A stretch of 64,000 bases of DNA from Tetrahymena elliotti 4EA (taxonomy: Eukaryota > Ciliophora > Oligohymenophorea > Hymenostomatida > Tetrahymenidae): NCBI GenBank assembly GCA_000231825.2, contig JH720296.1, positions 1,679,775 through 1,743,774 of the forward strand, read 5' to 3'. The notes beneath the pieces are model-generated. The model saw nothing but the letters and a program-made list of their open reading frames with translations. It did no database searches and had not been told where the DNA came from. The position numbers and the translations under genes are program-made. Below are positions 1-12,800 of this stretch, piece by piece; the stretch's first letter is position 1, and each line of letters begins with the position of its first letter.

Positions 1-2184
1 AAAATTTATTCTTGTATAAAATGTCCACCTCAGGCTGTTTCTTGTGAATCTAACAAAATAATCCTTAAAGATGGATATTGGAGAGAAAATATTAAATCTG
101 ATGAAATAATAGAATGTGATACTACTTCTTAAATAACTTGTAAAGAAAGTGACTCTCACAGTAGGTAAGGTTGCATCTAAGGTTATGCTGGCCCAGTATG
201 TTAGTAATGCGATTTTGAAGGTAATTTATGGGAAAAAAGATATACTTAATAGTCATTTAATTAATCTTGCTAAGAATGTAATAGTAAATAAGTCCTCTAT
301 TTTATTTTGATCTTGATATGTAAAAATTTTCTTATTTTCTTTTAAACTTTGATTATTTCAAAAAAAAAACTAACAGATTTACTTCAAAAAGTTTTACCAT
401 ACTAATCACATATTTAAAATATTTAAAATTTATAATTTAAATATAATAGCTCTCTTGCTGACACTTTACTTGATATTCAGTATAATAATATTTGTACAAA
501 ATTTTACTTTTAACTCTACTAGCACTTATTTGCGTTATATGCAGATTCTTCCTCTTTCAGCTAGCTGTACAAATGACTAATCAACATACTATATAAAATC
601 ATTGATAAATTATATTTAAATATCATCAATCATCTTTTAAAAATATGCAGGCTCTACTAATTTAACTTCTATAAGTAAAACAATTGATTTTATAGGAATA
701 CCATCGTTTCAGATATTTTCTGAAATTCACTGCCTCTACCCTGACTATTACTTTACTTAATTTGGTTTAAGTTAGATTTTAATTTTAATAAGAACTCTAT
801 ATCCTCTGGTTTTACTTGCTTTAATTAGTTCTATCTTTTATATCCTAGCAAAGCTTAAGCAATTTAATATTAAGCAACATCATAACTATGCAACTCTCAT
901 AATTATATTTTTTTAGTTCTAACCTGAGCTTATTACTCTATTATCTAATTCTTTATCTTGCCGTAGAATAGGATAAAATAGATATGTATCTATAAATCTT
1001 TTATTGAGTTGTGATGATTCATCATATAGATTGTTTTCTTATGCCTATTCAATACCATATCTTATCTTATTATTGTTTCTTCCTCTCTTAGCTTTGAAAA
1101 AACTTATCAATCATAGGAAAAATTTAGATTATTGTACTACTAAGTACAAGCTAGGATATTTCTATCTTGAATATAAACCTAATTTTTTCTTTTGGGAGTT
1201 CATACGTATCTAATTTAAAACTATTATTGCTATATTCTTTATTTTGAATTAATAAAAAAATGAAAGCTTAACTTATCTAGTAGTTTCTCTAATGTTAGCT
1301 CTGTAGTTAATCTTAAATTAAATCTATAAACCATTTTTACAAGATAAGATTCTCAAATTAGATTGTGCATCTATTTCAATATTAATAGTTAATATTTTAC
1401 TGTATCAAATTTAATAAGAAAACAAGATAGAAGTAATCATAATTTTTGCATAAATAATTCACTTTTTGTTCTTAGCATTAGTTGTGCTAGTAATTTTTAG
1501 GCTTAAAATCAATAAAAAATCTTCAGGCAATATTTAAAAGATAAAAAAATACTTAGAAAAAGTATTACCTAAAAATTTATATTATTTAATATTTACAAAG
1601 GAAATAGATCATAAAAGAGCTTTAAAACGTTGGATTCAAATTAGAAATATTCTCACTTAAATAATAAAATAGCAAGCTCAGACTTTAACAGTAAACTGTG
1701 AAAACAATATTAGCAAAAGATTGGGAAGCACATAAAGTAAGAATATGTTTATACTAAAATATATTTTAACCAAGAATTTATATTAATAAATAGGAAGTCC
1801 TCAGTAAAAGAAACCAATTTTATAGAAATGGAATGAAGATTTCCAATCAATAAACTAACTTTAGAGTCAATAATAAAGTAAATTAATTCAGATAAAAATA
1901 AATTAAATTAATATTTAATTAATATTTTTATCTTTTTTAAAACAGGTCCTTAGATTTAGTGCATTACAAATAAACTCAGTACAGTAAATATTGAAAATGG
2001 ATTGAATTTAATGTTAAGAATGAAAGAGTCAGAAAAAACTAGTTAAGTTGAATAAGAAATATAATCAGAAATAATTAGTATAGATATTTTAAATAGTAAC
2101 TTATTTGAAGAAATGCCGAAGGAATCAAAATAAAAAAATTAGGTTAAAGAAAATAAGGATTTTAAAAAATTTGTTATCAGTTGA
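1..2184 (+). CDS. Cys-rich multi-pass transmembrane protein (5'-truncated)
   Basis: Partial gene entering from the left edge. Exons 1-319, 450-1877 and 1946-2184; introns of 130 and 68 nt with GT..AG ends restore one frame in which TAA and TAG read as Gln; it stops at TGA 2182-2184. The first ~100 residues are Cys-rich with CxxC-type spacing (for example IKCPPQAVSC, GPVCQQCDFEG), like the EGF/GCC-type repeats of ciliate surface proteins. Then follow many hydrophobic stretches, among them LYFILISLLLTLYLIFSI, LVLLALISSIFYIL, LIFRIT-poor loops and FLFLALVVLVIF, so it looks like a large plasma- or organelle-membrane protein with a luminal Cys-rich part. The C-terminal ~120 residues are polar and Q-rich, presumably cytosolic. 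This architecture is common in Tetrahymena and usually annotated only as 'transmembrane protein'; ligand and function are unknown. Ends convergently with the histidine kinase gene. Confidence 0.8.
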
Positions 2185-2260
2185 ATTTTTTTATTAAGAT
2201 TTCTGTTAGTATTTTATTTATCTTCATTTAATTTATATATATATATATGTATAGTACCCT

Positions 2261-2290
2261 AGTGTACTGCCTTTTTCAAGGCTATACACT
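2261..2290. other. Compact hairpin between two convergent genes
   Basis: AGTGTA (2261-2266) pairs perfectly with TACACT (2285-2290), and GCCTT (2269-2273) with AAGGC (2278-2282); a 2x2 internal loop (CT/TA) separates the stems and a four-base loop TTTC closes it. It is clearly GC-richer than the flanking AT repeats. It lies in the 287-nt gap between the stop of the membrane-protein gene and the stop of the histidine kinase gene, so it could sit in the 3' UTR of either transcript. What is seen is only the pairing; a role in 3'-end formation or RNA stability is inference. Confidence 0.45.
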
Positions 2291-2471
2291 GAAGTTTTAG
2301 ATATTATTTTTGTTCAATAAAATTACATACTATAATCATAAAACAAATATCAAGAATGTGAACAGTAATATATATTTTTATTATTTTAAAATATTTATCA
2401 TTTGAATTAATCATAAGAAAAAAAGAAAGATTGAACTAGGAAGAACTCAAGAAATTTTAGATATTTATTTT

Positions 2472-5400
2472 TCACTTTCTTATTAATGAGTAAATCGTTT
2501 TTTAAATTGAATCTAAGGTAAGAGGCTTTTCAATATGCTCATCTGCTCCAGATTAAAAGGATAAGTTTCTATTTTCTTGATCTCCAAATGCTGTAACAAT
2601 GATGATGATAGGATTGTATTATATTTTATCTTCTTTATATAACTCTCTAATTTTTTTTGTTGCTTAAAAACCATCCATGATTGGCATATTTATATCCATA
2701 AAAATAATATCGTATTCTGATTATTCAGCTTTTTAAACAGCTTATTATCCATTAAATGCTTCTTCAACTTGGATAGATTTATATTTTTACAAAAGATTTC
2801 TCAAGGCCTTTATATTAAAGACAGTGTCATCTACTATTAAAACTTTCCTGGTTGCATTTTCAAAGTACTCTTTAACGAAATCTTACTGATTGACATGTTT
2901 ATTTTGTAAAGATTTTTAATCATAAAAAGGAATATGCTAAGATATAGTTAGATTGATGTTATTATTTTCAACACATAATGTTGTAGAAGAATGTATTGTA
3001 TGATATTTATTGACGCCTAGCTACTTTTAAACTGTTTCACCTAAATCATATTTGTAATCATCTTAATCTTTACTTTCTTCTAAAAACTCATACAGTCTTC
3101 CTCCTCCATGATAATTAAAACAGCTTTATCTTTTTGAATCTTCCAAGTTAACATTCGAATTAAATTTGAAAATTTTATTTGTTTAGGGAGAATAATTTGA
3201 ATTTTGTTATGCACTATGATATCTCTCTCTATTTTTCTCTTTATTATCAGTATTTGAGTGCTATCTTATCCTTAATTTTTCTCTTGCATAATTCTATGCT
3301 GTGCTTGAAAGAAAGACATTATTAGATTTGGAAATAAGATGTTATTAAGCTGTGGTATTTAAACTTTCTTAACCTTATAATTTTTAATGTTGATTTTAGG
3401 TTAAAATATTAAAATTTGTTTCACTTTTATCATAGTTTTCTTTTAAAATTTTAATGCCACTTCCACATGATTCATATGGGCTAAGAAATGAGTGTCTTTT
3501 GATCTAGTTTGAGGATGATTACAAGTAACTATTTTATTCTTTATTCAAAAAGCTACTATTGTAGTGAGATGATTTAGCATTCTTTTATTGCTTGGCATGC
3601 AAAAAATTATTATTACTATAGCTATTACTATTACTATTGTTATTTAAATGATCATTATATCTTGAGCTTTGTGTATAAATAGAATCGGTTTCATAGTTAG
3701 GGACAACATTAAACTTAACATTATATGGAATTATTTCTTTATTGGAATCTATACTTCTTTCATATGCCTGATTAAATTACATCTTTATAGGATCAGTAGT
3801 ATAATTTTCATATGAAGCTAAAAACTCATTGATGTTACTTCTATTTGAGTCAGAACCACCACTATTCACTCTTGTATGGTGAATTTTACTAACTTTTTAA
3901 CTCATTATCTGTGTTGAATTTAGATGGTATGGCATAACTCTGATTTAACTAGCTTTTAAATCATTTACATTTTAGTCATTATATTTCATTGCTACGACAC
4001 CATCCTCGATTTGCTCGTCATCTTCAAATTCATCCATGCTTGATTATTCTGGATGTTGCTTTTTATTTTGGAGTAAATTATTAAAATCAAAATCTTGATT
4101 TCTTAAACTCCAATGCTAATTCATTTTATTCTAATTAGATGTGATTACAATCTAATTGTGATCATTTAAGCTTGACTTTCTAAAATTAAACTATTCTTTG
4201 ATTGATCTTATTTTAGAATCAGCAGTATTTTTTCTTGTTTATGAATCAATATTTAAAATATACTATTCTGTATCCTGCATGTCAGAGGTTTTATAAGTGT
4301 CTCTATGATCCTCAGTAATAATCTTTTGTGATATACATTCTTTAAAGTTTAATTTATTGTCAATATCTTATTTTTCATATGGCTTTACTTCTTCTAAGAT
4401 AGTATTTATTTTATTATTTCTTGATTTTGTAGTATGATAGTGATTTTTTTAAGTTATTTAGCTTGTATTGTAGTCAAAAGTGCTTTTGTCAATCTAAAAA
4501 CAATTCTATATTTACCTATGAAAATAATATTTGAAATTTTTAATCTTACGTTTAATTAACTTACGATATTTATAATCCTTCTGTATTACCACATTTCGAC
4601 TTACTATGAACTAAAAATACTTTAAAAGAGAATGTGCTTCCTTAATTCTCTTAACTTTCTATCCTAAACTCCGTATCTGGTCCTACTAATTATAACAAGC
4701 TTTTTCCTATCAGTAGACCTATTCCAACACCTATTTTTAAATATATTTTTTAACTACACTTAAAATTTTTTTATCACTAGTTTTAATTATCAACCAAATA
4801 TTTTTTTACTGACTTTCTTTAAAAAAAAAAACTGATATTTTTTCAAATGTATAAAAATGAAGGATCAAATCTAAATTTTATAAAAATCTCTTTTTTAGTT
4901 ATTTTTTCTTTATTTTGTAGTAATTAGTACGTTTCAAACAAGAAATTATTGCATTAATTTTAAATGTTATTTTTTTTTATAAAATTTTACCATGTCTCAT
5001 ATCCTTTTTTCTTTTCATTTAAATTTTTTGTATGGATTTAATAGTTTCATTACTCATTCCTATTCCTGTATCTTTAATAGAAATTAATAAAAGATTGGGA
5101 GAAGTGATTTCAAAAATTATAGTTATAGACCCTTCAAATGTACACTTAGCAGCATTTCCAATAAGATTTATCAGTATTTATTTAATTCTGTTAAAGTCAT
5201 TAATTAGTTTACAAGAAACTTATAGATTTCCCATTAACATGTAATTTAACTTAACATGCTTCTCTTGAGTTTATCTTTTGTAAATAGAAAGTACCTCTTT
5301 TATTAACTTTTAAAGAGTAAAAGTTTCTAAATTTAAATGAATGTTTCCTTTAGAAAGACGTGAGTAATCTAATATATCATTAATCATATATAGCAACATT

Positions 5401-7582
5401 CTACTGTTTTAAAGGATATCAGAGATTGCATCTTTAACTTTAGACTGGACTTAATTTTGTAAAGTTTAAGCAATAAGAATAATTCCATTAAGTGGTGTCT
5501 TTAGATTATGAGTTATAGTAGAAAGAATATCATTTTTAAAAGAGTCTATTTCTTTCATACGCTTTATTCTCATTTTTTCAGATATATCATTCATAATGAC
5601 CTAATTAAATAATAATTTATGAATTTATATGATTTCTTAAATATTAAAATTAATTTGAATAAACTGAAATTATTTTTATGCTCTTCGTTTAATACAATAA
5701 AAATTATGAGACTTAACCAGTTAACAAAAAAATCTAATCAAAAATTGATCAAAGTTTTATTTAATTTTAAAATACTTAAAAATTAATTCAAATCGTTTAA
5801 TTAAAATTTTTTAAAGTTAATTTTTTTATTGAATCCAATGAATGAATGAATTAATTAAATAATAATTAAAATGATTCAATTTTTTAATTAATTAATTACC
5901 ATGAGAGCTTGTTCGTTTTCCCATTCAATTTCAATGATTTTTATATCAAAAAATTTTCTTCTTTTTTTTTCACAATCAATATACATTACATCTAAAAATA
6001 AATCTTCTTGCTATTGTTCATAAATTTATGATGCCTAGGGACTAAGATTTTTAATTGAGGTAGGAAATTATTTTGTTTTTCTTTCCTATTTTATAGGACT
6101 ATTTTAAGTTGTTGGAGGATCATTTCTTTGTCGATTAAATAGGTTCATGTAAAGCTTTTATAAGATATGATAGTATAAAATTGTTGTGAGTTAAGAACTT
6201 GCCATTCCATATTCTTTGATCTCTTATTTAGTAAAATTTTGTTTGAGGAATTGCTAGGTCATCATTTTTTATTTGACTGAATTTCTATGTTAGCTGAAAA
6301 AATTACTTTGAGATTTTACATCTTACAAGTTTATTTACATCATATTTGACTCTTAATTATCTTATTTGTTTGTTAACTAGTTAGAGTTATTAGTAATTGG
6401 TATAGGGTTTATCTAAAAAGTTGGATTATTTTATGGCTTAATTTGGTTATTTTAGTTTATTTAAATAGATTCTGATTAAACATTTGGTAGTTTTAAGTTT
6501 TAATCAAGTAATTATTAATTGAAATAAGCTTATTTTTTTTAGTTATTTTATATTTTTTTAGCTACTCTATATTCGGGAGAGTAGCAGTTGATTTCAGTTT
6601 CTTCAAAAACTTTATCAAAATAATACTTTAAATGTTCGTTATTATCTAGATTTATATCATTATTACTTGTATTGTTGAGCTCGCCTTGCAGAAATAAATA
6701 TTTTAACTTGTCTTTCATGTCCATTTTCTTTTTTATATTAAAAGCCTACCTACAAAATTTATTAGCAAAAACAATATCTAACTCTAGGTTATTAATATCC
6801 TCTTGAATTACTTTTGATGAATCTAAATTTTAAGTTTTTATCTTTGCAGCAAACACGGGAACAGGTAAAGAGCTCTTCAATACAGAATGAGCTGTGTTAC
6901 CTTTTTAAGTGTCTACATAATAATCCATAAGAAACTATTTTAATTTATCTTAGCATGTATAAATGATGACAAATGAAAGAATAGTAATTTAGGACATTCT
7001 TATGACATAAATCTAAAACTCTGAATTTATCTCTGTGTTAATTCTAATGATTAGATAAATTGATTATACAAATATAGAGCATATTTTACTTATATAAGAT
7101 TTCATACTTATGCTTAGTCCTACTACTAAAATTCCTATTAAAAAACAATACCACATGATAAGATCTAGTTAGTTTTAAGAAATCGCTATTTCAATTGGAA
7201 CTATTGACAAAGTGTTGAGTAGAAATTTATAGAAAACTTAGAGAACTAGATTAGGTTTAGATGCTATATAAAGCATAAATGTTACTACAATCATTAAGAA
7301 TAGCTAGGATGATAAAATGAGTACTTGATATAACTTTATGTTGGTGGACATATGAAATTAAATTATTAGGTTGACAAAACTAATTACTAATATGGAAGTA
7401 AAAATTATTCCTACTATCTTAAAATGCTTCATTTCTATCTTATCCATTTGCTATAAGAATTTTTTGTAATAATTTAGCTATGATCTCTTTAAATTTTTCA
7501 TCTTCTTTTCAGATAAGTACTTTTTTATCATTGTTTTCATTCTGATGAATGGTTCTTTAATATTTGATTTAAATTACTACAT
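2472..7582 (-). CDS. Membrane-bound hybrid sensor histidine kinase with receiver domain
   Basis: Four exons on the minus strand: 7582-5900, 5600-4991, 4730-4565 and 4515-2472 (introns of 299, 260 and 49 nt), 1500 residues, TGA stop at 2472-2474. The N-terminal ~270 residues hold about five membrane segments, then a Q/N-rich linker. The dimerisation/phosphoacceptor box reads STITHNLKTPLNGI with the phospho-accepting His near residue 592. The ATPase part has an N box (NLIGNAAKC, ~703), G1 (DTGIG, ~743) and G2 (GVGIGLL, ~764, rebuilt across intron two). After ~600 residues of low-complexity linker comes a C-terminal receiver with the acidic pair VDDT (~1377), phospho-Asp in FMDINMP (~1425), TAFG and Lys in EKPL. 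All catalytic residues are present, so an active phosphorelay is likely. A second start at 7540 in the same frame is possible. The signal sensed cannot be read from the sequence. Confidence 0.92.
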
Positions 7583-8405
7583 AGTTGTTATTTGTAGGTT
7601 CTACTATATTATTTAATACTTGTATTAAAATTTGCTAAATTATTAACCTTATTTTTATTTACACTATAAAAAAGTAATAACAGATCTCAAAATTGAAATT
7701 AAAAGCCTATTAACAGTATTTAGTTTAAGAAAACTAATTTAACTTAAAATTAATTAATATTTATTTAAACTCCATTTGCTTATTAAATATGCATGATCAT
7801 TTAATCAGTAAAATATATTCATTACAATCTATATTTCTCAACTCTTTTTAATTTTATTGTTATTAACTTCATACAGTACAGTATCTTTATTAATTACCCT
7901 ACCAAATAAAAATAAAGTTTAGCTGATTATTTTTGCTTCACTTGAAGAAACTGCTTTTCTTAGAAAAAAATTAATTTTCCATTATTAAACAATTTTGATC
8001 AACTGAATTTATTATTAATTTATTAACTTAATTTATTTTATATATTCAAATTATTTTACAACAGTGATAATAAAATAAGCAAACAAAATAATTTATTTTT
8101 TAATTCCTGGTAGATCAAGCAAATTTGAGTCCAAAAAATAATACGCCTATAATCTACTGGCATCATTTTATTCTAATCATAAAAGCAATGTAGAAATTAT
8201 TAATTAAAATCTCTCTTACTTATAAATAAAAATAAATTTGTTCAAAAATATAATAAATGCTTAAAAAAGAAACAAATACTTAATAAAATCATTGTTGATT
8301 TATTAATAAATTTTTTTCAGCAAAATATATTAATTTATTTCATAACGAAAATCAAATAATTTATTTTTCATAATTAAATATGATTTATTAATATTGTATC
8401 ATTTT
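7583..8405. other. AT-rich spacer
   Basis: The 5' flank of the histidine kinase gene and 3' flank of GET4, both on the minus strand. I see no coding frame, repeat array or RNA gene in it, only A/T runs. Confidence 0.6.
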
Positions 8406-9574
8406 TCAACTAAATAGAGAACTAAATAATCCATCAAAACCACTTTCTTCTTTCTCAAAATCAAAAAAGGTATGGGCAATTCTTTTTAACATCTTTTTTT
8501 ATTAATTAAATTTATCATTAGTATTAAAATTATTTGACAGATGATGAAAGTTATTAAATATTAAAATTAAAAAGTTTTTTTACTGATTGAATAGAAGGAT
8601 CTATTTTTAAAATGCTACTATATTTTGATGAAAGCTTGGAGTAGGCTTTTCTACTTTTAATTTTGCATGCTCTTAAAAGGAAAGCTTATTTATAATTGAA
8701 AGTTGAGGAATATTATCAATTTAATAGAAATTACATGTAAAATTATAGAAAGGAGTGTCTTTCTTAAAACTGCTTAAAATGGTTTATGCTTCGTCTAGCT
8801 TTTATTGACTAATTTTGCTTTTATAAAATAATTTTTAAATATCTCTTAAGTTTAATAAAATAAATTTATTTACAATAATATATATCTAATAACATAAAAC
8901 TCTATCTCTACTTCACAATTAACAGTAGATATCCATTTTTGCAAGAAACTAATTGAGAACTATGGATCATTTAAATTTATTATATATTTTTGTGCAAGGT
9001 GATATTGCTTATTATTCAATAAATCGATTGCTACAACTCTGCATATTTCATGATCTCCTACAAAGTATCTTTAAAAAACAATTTCATTGTAGATAGTCTT
9101 TTTATAAATATATTTTACTCATTTAAAATCTTGTTTGCATATTTTAACTTATCTTGACCTTAAGGATAAATAGAAAAGATAGACAAGAGTTCACCTTTTT
9201 AAATAAAAATCCAATTAAATAAAAATGCTACTTTAAATCTAATAAATACTTTTAAGCTCCTCATTTAATAGTTGCTTATTTTAGGTCAAAACCTCGAAAG
9301 CCTTATAAATTAAATTTGTGGCTTCATTAACATCCTTATATTAAAGTAACTCTTTTGCACCTTCTAAAAGTAAGTTTATAGATTCTTGTTGGTTTCCTGT
9401 TGTAACTTTTCTATGAAAAAAAATATATTCTAAGATTTATAAATAACAATATTCAATTAATTACCTATTAGCCAACATAATAATCTTTTATGAGAATTCA
9501 TAACTTTTTCCTTCCTAAAGTAAGTCTTTTTATTTTTGGATTGTCTATAATATATTTTACAGATATTTAAACAT
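8406..9574 (-). CDS. GET4: GET4, tail-anchored protein targeting factor
   Basis: Six exons: 9574-9465, 9410-9250, 9194-9119, 9068-8874, 8817-8584 and 8481-8406; five introns of 54, 55, 50, 56 and 102 nt. Together they give 852 nt, 283 residues, TGA stop; human GET4 is 327. The helical-repeat protein follows the family along its length: DLLQEGKSYEFSQK aligns with the start of the N-terminal solenoid, INLLLEGAKELLQYKD with the helix around ARELMYSGALLFF, LLSIFSIYPQG with VFSLMDPNSPE, and the C-terminal IAHTFFDFEKEE...LFSSLF with RIGQLFFGV...NLLTSLMG. GET4 partners GET5 and GET3 in the cytosol to hand C-terminally anchored membrane proteins to the ER. Without intron removal the frame breaks five times, so the small introns are strongly supported. 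The last intron's acceptor is the least certain. The upstream frame stays open past 9574, so a longer N-terminus is possible. Confidence 0.88.
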
Positions 9575-10754
9575 TTTAAAAACTTCTAAAAGCTATTTTA
9601 TTTAATTACTTCTTTTGCCTTTTAAATGCTCATTTCTAAATATTAACTAAATAACTAGTCTTGAAATATAAGATATGTCTAAAATAAAGTTATTAATAAA
9701 ACAAATGATTTGTTCTGTTTTTAATTGAAATTTAATGATTATTTAATTTTTCCAAAAATTAGAATGCTTATTTAAAAAACTTCTATTTTTTTTCTATTTT
9801 CCTTAAGAATAAATAAAAATAATTAAAAAATATTCAATTTTTTACTTCCGAATTTCAAATTTCTTTTTCTCTTAATTTATTTTCATAATCTTTTAAAAAA
9901 TAAAAAATACACAAAACAAAAAAAAAACGAAATATTAATTTTGCAAAGCAAAAAATAAGTTTTTTAAGGAATATATGCTTTAAATAAGCATATAACAATG
10001 GGAAAGTATACCAACAAGTTTTTAACACTCCATACATTCTTGCGTTCATAAAATTAATATCCTCCTTTTAGCTTTAATAACTATTTCATCATATACAATG
10101 ATGCGGTAATATCAAAATTAAAAACAAAAACAAAAAAATCTTAAAGTAAATAGCTCGATGATGTTAATTTTTAATGAAGATAATTCTGAGATCAATTTTT
10201 AATAGAAACACTTTTAATACATTAATAACAAATAGATGATAGAAATATTTTAATTATGAGACATATTAAAATAAGTTAAAACAATAAAAAATATTATAAA
10301 TAAATAAAAATAATTAGATAAAAATAAAAAATTATATAAATATAAATAAAATTAAAATAAAAAAAAGAAATATAAAAAGTAAATAAAGAAGTAAAATAAA
10401 TAAAAGAAATTCATATTACTAAAATAAGAAATATTATCTTGATTTTTGCTGATTTTTTTTCAAATTAAAATTAAATAAGTAAAAATATTTAAATAAATTT
10501 CAAAAAAATATATTTACTTGAATCTATTCTAAATTAAATAAAAAAATTTTTTAATAAAAAAAGTAAAATTTTTCCAATTTCTAAAATTTAGATGATTTTA
10601 TTCAAAAGTACAAAATAATTAGAAAACAAAAAATTATGTAATATGAATTGAAATGAATTTGATTTGTTATTTAGATATAATAAGAATTCTTTTGAAATAG
10701 TAAATGTTTATTAATATTTATGTATTGAGAAAATTAATGAAATAAATAAAAATA
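9575..10754. other. AT-rich spacer with one small open frame
   Basis: Between GET4 and the next minus-strand gene. From 10080 to 10600 it is almost pure A/T with A-rich runs. Apart from the 64-codon frame at 9855-10049, listed separately, I see nothing coding. Confidence 0.5.
9855..10049 (-). CDS. Possible small membrane protein, unrecognised
   Basis: A 64-residue frame from ATG to a true TGA that contains no TAA or TAG at all. Its start (MNARMYGVLKTCWYTF) is more complex and GC-richer than the surrounding DNA; the middle is strongly hydrophobic, enough for one or two membrane helices, and the end is charged (LKDYENKLREKEI). This shape resembles small organellar membrane subunits, but I recognise no family. 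It may be a lone exon or chance; a chance frame of this length is quite likely in DNA this poor in TGA. Confidence 0.3.
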   Translation of the reverse strand: MNARMYGVLKTCWYTFPLLYAYLKHIFLKKLIFCFAKLIFRFFFVLCIFYFLKDYENKLREKEI

Positions 10755-11966
10755 TCAAAAATCTATTTCATTACAAAATAGTGACTAAATATTTTCACAA
10801 TATTATTGATAATTTTTTATAAACTTGTTTAAAGTTAATTAAAGATATTAAATGTTATATTTTTGGTTATTTAGTATTTTTGTTTGATTTCTATTTGAAT
10901 TTATTAAATCCAAGCTATTAGATTCTCCAAAATTTATTTCATTAGTGCCTAATTTTATAGACCATTTATATTATTTTTCTTAATTATTTTACTGAATATT
11001 TGAATCCATTTTAGTCCTATTTGTAAATTAAATTTAAATAATTTCCTAATTTTAAAACTCTTCTGTAATATCCTTACAACCAAAAATTGTTTTTTAAATA
11101 AGTTATTAGGGTAAATAATAGATATTATTATAATTCTAGCTTTACTATTTATTATTTATATCTATTTATATACCTTATAATATCTCTTGAACATTAACCC
11201 ATTTATATTATCCTCTATTATCTACACTATTATCTAGAATACTTTCTAAGATTTAATTTTATTAGTAAATTAGCAGCTAATCATATTTTTAAGCATTTTT
11301 ACTTTAAATGAGATCTAAATGGCACTCTATAGATTAAGTTGTAATGCTTTATAGAAATTCTAATATTTAACTTTTGAGTTTTTTTATTATTTAGGGTGTG
11401 TTTTGTGTCTGGTTAAATTAATATATAGCTAATTTTAAATAGTCAGTATTTTCTGAGCATTTCTATTTTTATAATGTTATTAAATCTTTAATTTTCTGGA
11501 TATCCTTAGTATTTTAATATTCTATAAGATATTAACCTAATTTTTCTCTTAGAGAAATTTAGTTGTAAAACTTTTCAATATAATTTTAATCTATTGTTTG
11601 AATATTTTAAACTAAAATTTTAAAGATTGAATCAATTTTTTAAATAAAATTTTCTTTAATTTCTTTTATATGCTACTCTAATTCATTTAAAAGATTTGCT
11701 TTATTACATTCTAATTTCAAGATTTGATCTAATTAGTCTAAATATTCTGAATTTTCTAATATTGGCCAATTATCTATTTTACCTTTGTTTTTTTCATTTT
11801 CTTAACCACAAAATTAATCTATAAGTAGTAATCTTTTATTTTTAATTTCATTTTTATTTTAAATCAAGCATCTTAAACAGTAAAAATCTACATTATTTTA
11901 ATCAAGAAATATGTATTCATATTCTTTGTGTTTATCACACTATTAGCAAAAATATTGTTTTTCCAT
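10755..11966 (-). CDS. Zinc-binding, coiled-coil protein of unknown function
   Basis: One uninterrupted frame of 403 residues, ATG at 11964-11966, TGA at 10755-10757. The N-terminus has a small metal-binding pattern, C-x2-C-x2-H-x16-C-x2-C, within the first ~35 residues (FCQQCDKH, then FYCLRC), similar to the B-box-like modules common in ciliate proteins. Residues ~75-250 are rich in E, K, Q, I and L and should form coiled coils (for example LEQHIKEIKENF). The C-terminal third is N/Q-rich with a WSIKLGTNEINFG segment. Many ciliate paralogues with this layout carry repeats or a TLDc-like end; I cannot see one clearly here. Head to head with the VPS50 homologue across the assembly gap. Confidence 0.75.
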
Positions 11967-12578
11967 TTTATTATTTTTTATTTTTTTAAACAAATTAATT
12001 TTTATTTTAACCAACACTTTTCTTGTAAGATTTAAGCTAAAAATAAATATAGGTTTGCTTAAAATATTTTCATAATTATCAATTTAAAAGAAATATCTTT
12101 TGTATCAGTATTTAACTTTTAAGTGTTTAATTTAATGAAAATTCTTAAAATTTTTATAAAAACAAAAATAAAAGTAAATAATTTTTTCATTTGATTTCCA
12201 ATAATTTACTTCTCTCCAAAATATGTGGAAAATAATTTATATCCTAAATATTAAAAAAAAATCTCACAAAATTATAAAATAATATAAACTAAAATAAAAA
12301 ATTTGTTTATTCTAAATTTTTGTATGTGGGTTTTATTTAGTCTAGCATCTAAATATAATTTTTTAGGCAAACAAAATAGAAATAGTAAATTAATGTATTT
12401 GCGGTTTTATAATTTCAAACTATTTTTATATTAGGGGAATCTCAAAAAATCAAAATTTTTTTTTATTGTATAGGTAAATTTAATTACTAGTTAATTGAGG
12501 GAGGTTTAATAATAAATAGTAAATAAATATTTAATAATTAAAAATTGAATTTTATTTATTAATTGAACTAAATAAATT
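11967..12578. other. Divergent upstream region, AT-rich
   Basis: The spacer between the minus-strand zinc-finger gene and the assembly gap. It probably contains the promoter of that gene and part of the promoter of the VPS50 homologue. No motif or frame stands out. Confidence 0.5.
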
Positions 12579-12697
12579 NNNNNNNNNNNNNNNNNNNNNN
12601 NNNNNNNNNNNNNNNNNNNNNNNNNNNNNNNNNNNNNNNNNNNNNNNNNNNNNNNNNNNNNNNNNNNNNNNNNNNNNNNNNNNNNNNNNNNNNNNNN
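12579..12697. other. Assembly gap (119 N)
   Basis: A run of N marks unsequenced or unresolved DNA upstream of the VPS50 homologue's start at 12801. The real length may differ. Confidence 0.99.
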
Positions 12698-12800
12698 AAT
12701 TTCTATTCTGATTTTTTCTGGCTCTTATTTGATAAATTAAAATTAAAAATTTTAAAAACTTAAAAAAATTTAATTTATAGAATATTACAAAATTTTAATT

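Noticed and set aside
5841..5900. GAAT/TTAA tandem words as a regulatory repeat
   Set aside because: They fall inside the 299-nt first intron of the histidine kinase gene and look like ordinary microsatellite drift.
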